Shown here: positions 1 to 9,999 of the stretch, one piece after another
How the letters are laid out: every line of letters begins with the position of its first letter
Position numbering within the stretch: the stretch's first letter is position 1
NCBI GenBank assembly: GCA_005406025.1
Contig: BGZK01000156.1
Location: 124,001 to 188,000, forward strand
Direction: 5' to 3'
From: Eumeta japonica
Taxonomy: Eukaryota > Arthropoda > Insecta > Lepidoptera > Psychidae
Length of the DNA stretch: 64,000 nt
The notes under the pieces: model-generated
Seen by the model: only the letters and a program-made list of their open reading frames with translations
Told to the model about the DNA's origin: nothing
Database searches by the model: none
Made by a program: the position numbers and the translations under genes

Positions 1-2860
1 TTACAATGGAATAAGACTATAGTACGACTCCCGGTGAACTTAAGAACTGACAAACCTCGTGAAAATGACTTTTTAGTGTTTTGGAAATCGAGTTTGAATA
101 AGGGATGTTTTTTTTAATAGTGAAATGACTTTCTGTTCGTAAACTAAGTATGAATATTTTTTCACAGTGATTGAACACATGTAACAAAGGTTCCTTTCAA
201 TGGCGTTACACAACGCAACTAAAAGTGGCGCTTTAACCTTGAGCCGGTTAGAGAAGTCAATCTCCATACGAGTAGAAGTATCGTTCAAAGCTTACAAAGT
301 ACTTAACTTCGCACAATGAGTCACCTTACATTCAAATGTCTACTGTGGGTAATATGTATCGCAAAGGCCTACTGCAAGAATGTCAACAAATTAACAAACA
401 AATGTATGTAATAAATCTATACATTGACAGTAATTTTGTTGCATGATATAGTTTTTATTTTAATAGAATTTTTGATGGTTTTTATGAATAACAATGTAGC
501 AAAAAATTTTAATAGAGTGTGATCTCCAAAATTTTCTGCTTCATTAAAACCACGGCATCCGGAAAAAAACAATTTTTTGTAAATATTTTTTTGAAAATAG
601 TTTAATAAAAAAATGTTTTGGCATTAAAAAAGTATTCTTAATAAAAATTAGAAATTTTCTGTTATCTATTAAAACAAATCACTATTAAAACAAATAATTT
701 AGTATTTAATCAATTAATTTACTATTTATTTAAATAGAAGCTCTGCACATAAATATCCAAATTATCTATTAAAATAATTTACGTAGCGTTTTTCTGAAAC
801 GGTATGCACCATATCATTCTGCAACGAGAACTTATATCATTATTGTTTCTTCTTTCTATAAAGATGAATAAGCTACGTGTCATGGAATTTTAAGTCATGG
901 ATCGACAACAAAAATAATAAGACGAGACATCGGGAAGCATCGAACCAGCGATAAACAGTGCATCGGGTCAACATCTTTGAGGTTTGATGTTGCTATAGTC
1001 CATTGGCTATCTTATGCGGATACTACATAACCACACTGATGCACTCGTTGCTTATATAATACTATACATATATTTAAAATAATTATAGTCGAACTAAATT
1101 CAAAGCGAAATAATTTTCTACTTTAGTACAAACACCACCTAATTGTAAACTTGGGTTTTCAATATCGGGGTTGCAAACAAGCTATGATTAATTCATAAGC
1201 ATGTTGTTGCAATACTGTTACGACAAAAACCATATAATTAATGACAGACGCAGTGTCGAACCGTATCTCCCGCGCAGAAATAAGCTCGCTGGGCTTCGGT
1301 GATTGTCAAGCCCTATATGAGTCGAATGTTCAACACAGAACCCCGACTAAATTATTATAGTAATAGAATAACATATTAATTTTCTTTGTTAGTTTATATC
1401 GCTACATTTATATGAACTATAAATCTTAAAGATGCTAATATTTATGACAGCATAGTGACTCATTGATAAATAGAAAACTTAAAATGGCTGCCTAATCGAT
1501 TTTGTTTTAAATTGCACTTAAAAATGTCCAGTTGTAAGTACAGATAAAAACAAATTGTTTTCGATACATCGAAACAAACGGTTTTGATATTTTTTTTGAG
1601 GCATTTTGAGATATATATTATCAATATAATTTATTAACTTAATTTTACATAACTATTTCTTTAAAAAAATACACTTTGCTGATTTACTTTTATAGTCTCG
1701 CATTCCCTTTTCATGTAAATAGATAAGCTTTTGATATGCATAGATTAATTAAATACATACACATTTAAGCTTTACAAGTACGGATTAAATATCCGATATT
1801 TTAATAAAGATCAAGTTATATGGTCTGTCTCTAACTTAAGTGTTGTGCGTTAAGTTTTTAATTTAAAGATATTTTAAAATTTTTTAAGTGGAAATGTATT
1901 TACAATAAAATCTTTTTATAAGTATCTAATTAACCAGATGGCTTTATTATTTGTAATTTTCCTAAACACTTTTTTTCTAATTACGTTCAAAATTATTCAG
2001 GTTCAATACCAATTGAAAGCTAGTGAATTCCAATTTATAAAAATTTTAAGACGTTCTGAAAAAAAAAAACTACAATTCATGCTTGCTAGATCGAAGATCA
2101 TTTAAATTACATACTTGCAATCTGTAGGTATTATTCACTTCTACAGCAGATGAATTGGCAATGAATATTGCACGACTCATAATGCGAAGCATTAAGAAGT
2201 GCTCTACGAACGAATAATTTTTTTTCCTCAATTTCGTAACTTTTTTCATCAATAACACGATTAATAATTCATGTAATTTTATTAACCTGTGCACTATTTG
2301 ATAGATAATTTAATGAAGATTAATTCTATCACTGGTTCAAATCGATTTAACATAATACAATTAGAAAAAACTATCAAAATAGTCAAAAGAAATTTCCTGT
2401 CAATCAACACTTTTTCGTTCCGGACACGATAGCGAGCGTAAAATTCACTAATTTGATCCATTTTTTTAATAGCTTGAGATCCACTGTCCGGAGATTGGTA
2501 TTGATTGAACTTGATTTGTGTCGTTTAATAGTTATTAACAAAAAACGAATGAACATAATGAGTCGTGCACTTTTGGATTTTCCAATTATTTTTGAATCTA
2601 GAAAGTTATATAGAAGTGTATGAATAAAAAATAGGTTAAATGTAAATACTTTTATATGTTTTCCAAAACATATAAGCACTAATATTCTTCCAAAAATTTT
2701 TATTCATTTATTCTTACAAAATGTGATACTGCACAATTCTGTCTCAATAAATAATTTGTCGATTACAGCACCGCTTTATTGGGAAAGTTATTGAATAAGG
2801 TAAAACATAAAATTTTGGTTACATTAAACAATACGTAATGCCTCACCTCAGCCCTGTCTT
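1..2860. other. AT-rich non-coding DNA
   Basis: No coding region, RNA gene or element with recognisable ends was seen. The stretch is dominated by A/T runs and short open frames of fewer than 95 codons that lack codon bias. Slightly more GC-rich patches near 940-1030 and 1240-1330 may be old repeat fragments, but I could not assign them. Confidence 0.6.
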
Positions 2861-2971
2861 ATTTGGCACCAGAAGCATTTTTGTTAAGTGTACCCGCTTG
2901 CAAACGGGGACAGTGACTGTGTGAGTGCACCGGCTGTTGTTAATAAGTGGAGACGACGATGAAGTGCACCG

Positions 2972-3256
2972 ATGCGCCTTTTATGGTTATCAGCTCAGCA
3001 TCAGCTAAGACGGCATAGTAACAAAATGTTTGTCCTGTCCCTATTGACAGCGATCAGCATTTATATAACAATACACATTTTGAAAATTTTTCTTGAGCGA
3101 TATCTTTTGATCAGATCAACCGATTTTGATGCGGTTTGCGAGAATCGACGAAATTTTTCCGGGAGAAGTGCGGATTCGATTTTGATATCGGACAACGCAT
3201 TGGAAAGTCGTTCAGAAATCTTGGAAGTACGTCGCTGCGGTTACAAGAACAGATGA
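2972..3256 (+). CDS. doubtful 94-codon open frame with a hydrophobic segment
   Basis: I do not recognise this product. An ATG-initiated frame encodes a short basic N-terminus, a hydrophobic stretch at about residues 19-40 (MFVLSLLTAISIYITIHILK) that could be a signal anchor or membrane helix, and then a polar arginine/serine-rich tail. The surrounding 2860-3320 is less AT-rich than its neighbours, which is the main reason for listing it. Against it, frames of similar length arise by chance many times in this window, no splice sites clearly frame it, and no family motif is visible. It is most likely a chance frame or an old repeat fragment. Confidence 0.1.
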   Translation: MRLLWLSAQHQLRRHSNKMFVLSLLTAISIYITIHILKIFLERYLLIRSTDFDAVCENRRNFSGRSADSILISDNALESRSEILEVRRCGYKNR

Positions 3257-3259
3257 CAG

Positions 3260-4630
3260 CTGTGCGTTAGCCGAAACACAAAACAGGGACGTCCACCGAT
3301 TTTGTTCGCGCCGAAGATAAATCATAGCGAGTAATAATATGGATAAAACTTGAAATTATATTCTCCTATTACTTATAAATTCGTATTATGTAATTTTGTT
3401 TATATACACGAAAGTATGGCGACAAATTCGAGCAATTGTATGTAGCTCGTGTAATATATACAACATATCTCATGTATCCATACAGTATATATTAAAGATC
3501 CAAGCTTTTGATGTTATAAACGTTTTGTATTACAGATCATTTCATGGGTCTTCATTAGGTCCCAACTATACCATACCACTAGGGCTGTAAGACTGGGCAT
3601 CAAGCTTTATTGTTAAAACTTTTCAAGCCGCTGTGAGGCTTTTAACTAGGTTTAACGATTCATGTTTAGTAACTGGATTCATGTTACTAAACTTGGCCGA
3701 AGTGGTCGCCCACGCAGCTTTTACACTTGGCTAAGAAATCTAACTTTATACAATTCCTTTGCTTGATGCTAGGTGTCGTTTAATATTAACAAAACTCTCC
3801 CTAAGTAGTTAGTATCGTTGCCGGATCGTAATCACCGTGCAGCAACAATGAACTCGAAACGATATATTATTTTAAATTATCAACATCAGTAAAAACAATT
3901 ATTAAACTTTATAAAATCGGTATTTTATATTTAGCTATTAGTCTGATTTCGAATAGACACTGGACTAATAGATCTACTATTAGTGTAATTTTTAAAATAA
4001 ATAAAAACATTATATCTCCACCCACTTATCGTCGCGACTGTCCTGGGCTTGATCGTAATTCATTGTAAATGTCAAATGACGTACTCGTTCTCGAATACAT
4101 ATTAGTCAACTGGTCGACAGCGTCCTTAACCAAGGCACTGGGCACCCAAGGCCTCCGAGCGAATGTCAAAGACCTGACGTAGTCACTCCGCGAATGGGCT
4201 ATGGGTTTTTTTGCAGGCATTCGCGGATGATTTCCGAATGACGCTACTCACTCTTGGGGTTTCTTAGACCCTATAAAAAAATTGAACCTTTTGTAGGATC
4301 ATTCTCGTGTCCGTCTGTCGGTACCTAGGTATGTGAGAACTTATTTTCTCCGAATGTACTGAACGAAAAAAAAAATCGCGATTTGTTACATAGACAAAAA
4401 TAAGCGACTTATCACAAATGCAGAGTAAATAAACGAATACCGATTTTGCGGAACCAATTAGAAAATTAAAAGAAATTTGAACAACTATCACACGATATAT
4501 TAAATGAACTGGTTTGTTGTGACCACAAACATGTTTTATTAACAATTTCAAAAGGTATAGCTACAAAGATAGTAGGGAAAATATACGGAAATCCGATACT
4601 TTATCTTTTAAATAAATCAGTCCAAAATTT
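3260..4630. other. non-coding stretch with small repeat traces
   Basis: No gene was recognised. There is a small stem near 3664-3694 (GTTTAGTAAC pairing with GTTACTAAAC). A less AT-rich block at 4025-4270 has a 64-codon minus-strand frame that I cannot assign. The sequence near 4255-4330 faintly resembles the AGGGTTCC-type repeat seen at 7019. Confidence 0.4.
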
Positions 4631-5015
4631 TGAAAAAAACTGGTTGTCTGTAAAGTCGGTTTACGGATGATAATTTTACGTGTAAGAAAACATTAATGAA
4701 AAATTGCATTCTTTTATGAATTGAATTATTATCACTGAATTATCACTATTTTGTGTAATAAAAAGGGAGTTAATTGAAAATGACAATGTTTTTAATAAAT
4801 TAACATTTATTTGCACTCCTTAACTCAAATATTTTCTACTTACATTATACAGTAAAGACATAGATGCGCCACAAGCCGAACGCTTAGGCCGATCGTGCCT
4901 CTCTATTGTTCCGCGCTCTCGCTCGCACGCTCGGCTCAGGCGGAACGCGACAATGAGTCATGCTTTTCGTGCGTGCAGCCGGCGTTCATCGATTTATAAG
5001 AAGTAATCACATCAA
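4630..5015 (+). repeat. interspersed repeat family X, copy 1
   Basis: Copy 1 of a two-copy family; the other is at 34000-34490 in the same orientation. Both begin with a block around TCTGTAAAGTCGG / CCTGTAAAGTCGG followed by TTTTACGTG, then an AT-rich middle, then a GC-rich core with GCGC and CTCTCTC/CTCGCTCGC motifs and TGAGTCAT/TGACTCATC. In copy 2 the start has ACGTGACAACG and the end has CGTTGTCACGT, suggesting partly decayed terminal inverted repeats of a non-autonomous DNA element. Class unassigned. Confidence 0.55.
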
Positions 5016-5159
5016 AAAAATAATGCAGACTATAAGGCCTTACGTTTACAGAAAAATCTAAACGTAAGTCAATAAACATTTACAGAAAACGCAAAAAAAC
5101 ATTCGTGGAAAAAATCTATTGCTAAATTGCACAGAACTACATGATTTATAAACGGAACC

Positions 5160-6900
5160 CTTTTCACGCGCTTCAGAATCGCACTTGGCCGGGCTTTAAT
5201 ATATTTTATATGTATATATAATGGCCTGAACCAATAAAATTTAACCTGTTTTGGAGCTGTAGCAAAATATTAATGTACGTTTACTACATATTAATAGATT
5301 TAGTAGACTGAAATAGGCGTAAAGGATGTACTTATACACATTTGAACGTGGATAAGATTTGGTATTAATTTTAAAACGGCTATTCAAATATACGTCTATG
5401 CATTAATCAAATTCTTAAATATTTTGCCCCCTTGTAGAGCATAAGTAGAAAATGAAAGAATTTGTTTTCACTAGAATATAAGTTTCAATTTAAGTTCGTG
5501 GTAAGTAGACAAAAGTTGTTTATTTTCGTTTGGAAATCATTTAATTTGATTAAATGCAATTCTGTCACAAATTTTGTATTGTAATTTATTTTTTATATTT
5601 AAAAAACCAGTTGATAATCGTTTTCATTGCGTTATTTACACTCATGCTGCCCCGGTACTCGGTAACGCGTTAGTCGATCACATAAATCACTTTATTTTTT
5701 CGAAATCGACCACATTAAATCAATCTGGTTTTTAATAAACAATATCTACTTCTATATATTAACGTAACACAAAGTGGTGCATTTAGTTAGTACTCAAATA
5801 ATTCAGATTTCTTCATTTTGTCACAGTAATTCGTTAATTGATAAACGGATAACCCTGTAATGAACTAGTATAATAAAATAAAGTAGGACTCCACTTGTAT
5901 ATCTCGAAAATTTATATTGCGTAAGAGTATGTACTGTAAATTTTTAATTCCCAATCATTTCTTTGTATCCGCCAAGTATCAGATGTTAATGGAATTGTTT
6001 GTAATTTGAAGGTAACATTTAACATTTACGACGTCGTTCACAGCCAGGATTTTTCTAGACCATCGCTTGCTGATGTGTCTAGGGCAGCGTTGATCAAAAC
6101 CTATAGGGTGCATAAGATTAATCTTAGAACCATGAAATTCGGCAAGAAGAAAGGTATCACAGCACAAGTAAAGGAAAAATGTAAAAATCGTTAATTTGTG
6201 ATAATTTGTCGTATGAAAAATACTTGTTTTTGTGGTTACAAACTTATGCTTACAGTCGTAGTGAAGATATATCGTAATGTAGAACGATTTATGGGAGATT
6301 TTTGTTTCACTTTCCGATGTGAAAATATAAGATTTCCAAAAAATTCGATTTTATTTTTAAAGCACAAGTTTCGTAATCGCGGGAAAATCATTTCGTCAGT
6401 TTTGTTATCGAAAATCATTTAATTTGATTGATATCGAAAAAAATCATTGAGAGCCTAGACGGATGAAGTATCTACGTATGCAATTAAATTTGTACGGAAC
6501 CCTCAGAGCATGAGGCCTATCGGTACTTGACAGACTTTTTTTATCATCGTAAAGTTGAATATACACTTTTTGTTTGTTGTAGTGTTTATTTTTTCAATTT
6601 CTGTCTTCATATTACAATAACGTTAAAAGATGGTGACTATACACTGATATTTATTATATGTAAAACATTGAATGTAATCTATTTATAGAATCATGTAGTG
6701 CATATAGCGTTAGCTACACGAACTGACTTTCTATGCCTAGATGGTTCCCTTGAAGATCGCCCATGAGGCGTGTCACCCGCAGTCAGCACCCTTGCGTCCT
6801 ATCGAGCCGCGTTCAGTGAAGCTGTCACGATCCTAGGGCTAACGGTACAGCCGATACAGTCATTTCTAAGGGAGGATATTTAAGAGGGTCTCGGCTCTAC
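5160..6900. other. non-coding stretch with short repeat fragments
   Basis: No gene was recognised. Short pieces near 5168-5195 (GCACTTGGCCGGGC) and 6492-6530 (TACGGAACCCTC) resemble the 3' portion of the repeat at 7019-7345. The region 5979-6200 has overlapping 62-codon frames on both strands with no coding character. The 6720-6900 segment is less AT-rich and unassigned. Confidence 0.45.
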
Positions 6901-6911
6901 ATTTCCCGCAC

Positions 6912-6974
6912 GAACGTATATATGCAAAACTCACGCCTATATGCCCGAGGCGTGAGTTTTGCATATATACGTTC
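6912..6974. repeat. perfect 27-bp-arm hairpin
   Basis: Arms 6912-6938 and 6948-6974 are exact reverse complements over 27 bp, with a 9-nt loop. The arms contain ACTCACGCCT / AGGCGTGAGT, which is also the 3'-terminal motif of the LINE fragments at 55505 and 40905, so the hairpin may derive from that element's end. Confidence 0.9.
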
Positions 6975-7018
6975 TACTCGACGTAAAAGCGGAAAAATTT
7001 GGAAATAACTCATATTTT

Positions 7019-7345
7019 TAGGGTTCCATAACTAAAGGGTGCCAACGGGACCCTATTAATAAGCCTCCGCTGTCCATCCGTCCGTAAAAGGGCTGTATCT
7101 TTTGAACCGTATTAGACAGACACTTAAAATTTTCACAGTGCAATATGGCTGCTGTGACAATAAAAGATAAAAATAAAATTAAATTAAAAATGAAAGGGGG
7201 TTCCTATACAATAAACGTGTTTTTTTATAATTTTTATTTTATTAAATGTTTTTTTAAAATACGTATAGTTAAATATTGTACGGTTTTATCGAACCTTTTG
7301 TTTGAGGATCTGCATTTTGCAATCTGGCACTTGGCCAATTTTTGG
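7019..7345 (+). repeat. AGGGTTCC-type interspersed repeat
   Basis: It starts with TAGGGTTCCATAACTAAAGG, continues through CGGGACCCTATTA and CCGTCCGTAAAAGGGCTGTA, and ends near GCACTTGGCCAATTTTTGG. This start and end pattern (AGGGTTCC ... GCACTTGGCC) is one I associate with a common lepidopteran repeat. The AT-rich middle has decayed and the 77-codon frame across it is not a gene. Fragments recur near 5168, 6492, 12455 and 26410-26590. Confidence 0.55.
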
Positions 7346-7984
7346 AACTTAAACTTGTATAATTATATTTGTGAATAAGCAGTAAGTTTAGAATTTATAA
7401 AAGATTAAAGTTGAGGAAGCGAGTTGAAAAAAAAATCTGAATACGGCGCCTTATTTAATAAAATTCTTAAGGCACAGCAAGCCCCGGTTGTTACAAGACA
7501 GTAATTTACACGTGGTTTTAGTTTGGTTATGTGTGAAACATAAATAAACATATTATCATTTCCTTATATGATATGCCAAAATATAATAACATACTTTATT
7601 ATATTTTCCATATGCGTTTATTCCATAAGCTTTTATTCTACTTAAAATAAATGTATAAATCAAGTGTACATAATAAAATTAATCTAGGTTTGTTATTAGT
7701 TACATATTTTGTGTTATCAATGCAACAATAAAACTTTGAAAAATCGTTAAATGTTTGCTAAAATATCACTTCAAGGACGCGAGTGTACAAACCTTATCAA
7801 CATTTTTGAACTAATCTTCTGTATAATTACGAATTTGTTTATAATATCCCTACCTGTAATTAGCTCACACATAAAAATGTTTATAGTTGAGCCAAGAAAT
7901 TGTTCTAGAAGACCGTTAATATTTCGAATAAAGCAAAAAAGATCTTGGACTTAGGCAAAATCAATATCTTACTGGGTTCAAATC

Positions 7985-8038
7985 ATACGTAGCAAATGAA
8001 TATAAATAATCATTTATTTATATTCATTTGCTACGTAT
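7985..8038. repeat. perfect 25-bp-arm hairpin
   Basis: ATACGTAGCAAATGAATATA and the following bases (7985-8009) pair exactly with 8014-8038, leaving a 4-nt loop. There are no A/T-tract slips in the pairing and no recognised element surrounds it. Confidence 0.9.
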
Positions 8039-8387
8039 CTCTTCTGTGTGTACATCTCCCCGATGCTATGTGAGATGTTAGGTTACTGTTACTAAATAAG
8101 TGTCCGCACGAGTGATCTTATTTGAAAGAATCTCTTTGATAGGTAACAACAACCTAATAATTTTTCTCTGTAAGGTGAGAGTGTACAAATTTCTCAATAC
8201 TACAATACAATACTACAACAAGCATAATGTTATTAATTTAATTTTTATAAAATTCCATTATATAATTAGGCATAATTGCACTAAACATAATTATGAACAT
8301 ATAATGTATATGTTCAGTACTATTAAGCATAGGTTCATACTAGCTCCTTTGTAAATTTTAATTAAGCAATCATATTATTTTATTATT

Positions 8388-8460
8388 TAAACTAGCGTTT
8401 CGACCGTGCCTTCGCCCGCGTGTGGAAATGGAATATATTCTAAGTTCGCTTTATGTTGAT
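8388..8460 (+). repeat. fragment of a CTAGC...CTTCGCCCGCGT repeat
   Basis: It contains ACTAGCGTTTCGACCGTGCC followed by TTCGCCCGCGTG. The same kind of terminus occurs at 59148-59200 (CTAGCTTTCATCTGCGACTT, CGCCCGCGTGG) and in related form at 13660-13700 and 49770-49800. Only the terminal part is present here. Confidence 0.5.
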
Positions 8461-8516
8461 CGATCTCGCTGCCAACGCCAGTATCGTCCCTATTTTAAAT
8501 TCTAGTTGCCGTGCTG

Positions 8517-8667
8517 CAGTGAATTCTGTAAACTTTAAACCGCTCAATCGATATTGTTGATATCAAAATTACGTAGAGGGCGCGCGACGGCAAATATTCC
8601 GGCTCTGACGTGATTTTGACGTCGTAACGACATCGACTGAGCGGTTTTAAGTTTACATAATTGACTG
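8517..8667. mobile_element. 151-bp MITE with inverted termini
   Basis: The left end CAGTGAATTCTGTAAACTTT (8517 on) is matched by the reverse complement of the right end, which reads CAGTCAATTATGTAAACTTA inward. The complementarity continues through CCGCTCA(A/G)TCGAT, about 35 bp with few mismatches. The centre holds ATTACGTAGAGGGCGCGCGA and TGACGTGATTTTGACGTCG. There is no coding capacity and no obvious target-site duplication, so the superfamily is unassigned. It lies directly beside a degenerate GATC/GATTCTG-rich tract. Confidence 0.65.
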
Positions 8668-8765
8668 CCGTTCCTGATTTCGATGCCGGTCACGGCTCTC
8701 CATTCTAATCCCGGCCCTGCACTTAATTTCAACAGTGGTCTTTGCTCTCGATTCTGCTCCATTTA
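8668..8765 (+). repeat. degenerate GATTCTG/GATGCCGG-type short repeat tract
   Basis: Imperfect 12-nt spaced motifs (GATTTCGATGCC, ATTCTAATCCCG, TCGATTCTGCTCC) recur in phase. The same sequence style appears at 33478, 51238, 51560 and 53350, so it is a dispersed low-complexity family. The 72-codon minus-strand frame here is a by-product. Confidence 0.45.
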
Positions 8766-9109
8766 TACAAAGTCGGATAAATGCTGGTTGGTATCAAAAT
8801 AAAATATACGTTATATTACCGGGGGAATAGTATAGATTTCTATGAGCTAAAGAGTTTTCAAGGTAGGTGTAGTGGGTTCGTTCAATAGTACATCGAGGAC
8901 GGAGACGAAAACAAATGCTGGTAGGTGCAATGAAAACACGCGCGTATCTGAATTCAAGATTGTGTTTATAGACAGTTTTTCGAGTTTTGAATATATAGGA
9001 GAGAATAGAGAACGTGTAAGATTTGCATGACGAAAGCACAAACATACAAATGAACATCCTTTCGTATTTGCAATACGTAAGGACCGTGGGGATCTTATTT
9101 CTTGCTTAA

Positions 9110-9510
9110 ATGCCCCTCATTCTCTTCGTATTCTCTCTCCCTTTTGCTTTCTCCCCTCATCCCTTCCTCTTTCTCTCGATCCATTCCATCTGCCTCCCCT
9201 TTAACTTTATCACTTATCGTTCCTATTTCTATCAATCCATATCCATCTCGCCCTCCCCTTTGACTCCATATCACCTTATCTCGTTCCTTTTCTCTCAATC
9301 CATATCCATCTCGCCCTCCCCTTTGACTCCATATCACCTTATCTCGTTCCTTTTTCTCTCAATCCATATCCATCTCGCCCTCCCCTTTAACTCCATATCA
9401 CCTTATCTCGTTCCTATTTCTCTCAATCCATATCCATCTCGCCCTCCCCTTTGACTCCATATCACCTTATCTCGTTCCTCTTTCTCTCAATCCATTATAC
9501 TCTCACTCTA
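9110..9510 (+). repeat. 63-64 bp pyrimidine-rich minisatellite
   Basis: About four good units start at 9236, 9298, 9362 and 9426, preceded by a diverged unit from about 9175 and CT-rich flanks. The unit contains ATCCATATCCATCTCGCCCT, then CCCCTTTGACTCC, then CACCTTATCTCGTTCC and a variable T run before CTCTCA. Units differ by a few substitutions and one indel in the T run. The purine-free strand leaves frames open on both strands (114 and 80 codons); these are not genes. Confidence 0.9.
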
Positions 9511-9893
9511 CCATCTCTCTCCCCTTCCTTTTCTTTCTTCAAACAAAACGAGCAAATAAATGTAATCAAATATACAAAACGAATTAATTCTTAATTTTTT
9601 GGTTACAGAGAGATATTGAAAGAACACGAAACATTTCATGTGACGATTAGTTTCATTAATATGACATGCAATGGCATAACCAATTCATTAAATAACTGTC
9701 GAGTAATAAGAAAACAGACACACACGGAAATAGACATATGTTAACTTGAAGCTTACGTGTTTTATATTAATACACTAATTTTAACAAAGTTGACATTTAC
9801 AACCGTTGCCGAATTAAAAAAAATGTGTACAGACAAATAAAAGATAGAGAAACGAAAAGTGACCAAGGTCACTATGCTACGGTTAAGGTTATG

Positions 9894-9932
9894 GTTATGA
9901 AGATAGCCCAGAATCTGAGCTATCTTCATAAC
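9894..9932. repeat. 14-bp-arm hairpin
   Basis: GTTATGAAGATAGC (9894-9907) pairs exactly with GCTATCTTCATAAC (9919-9932). The loop is 11 nt. Confidence 0.75.
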
Positions 9933-9999
9933 AAAATTCACCAAAATCGGTTTAGTGGTTAGCTGTGAAAACGTAACACACAACTAAACAGTGCGAGTT

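Noticed and set aside
7985..8038. microRNA precursor
   Set aside because: The stem is perfectly paired over 25 bp with a 4-nt loop, unlike the bulged 60-80 nt precursors of animal microRNAs. It matches no insect microRNA I can recall.
9110..9454. 114-codon plus-strand frame, with an 80-codon minus-strand frame
   Set aside because: It lies within the pyrimidine-rich minisatellite; the open frames result from biased composition.
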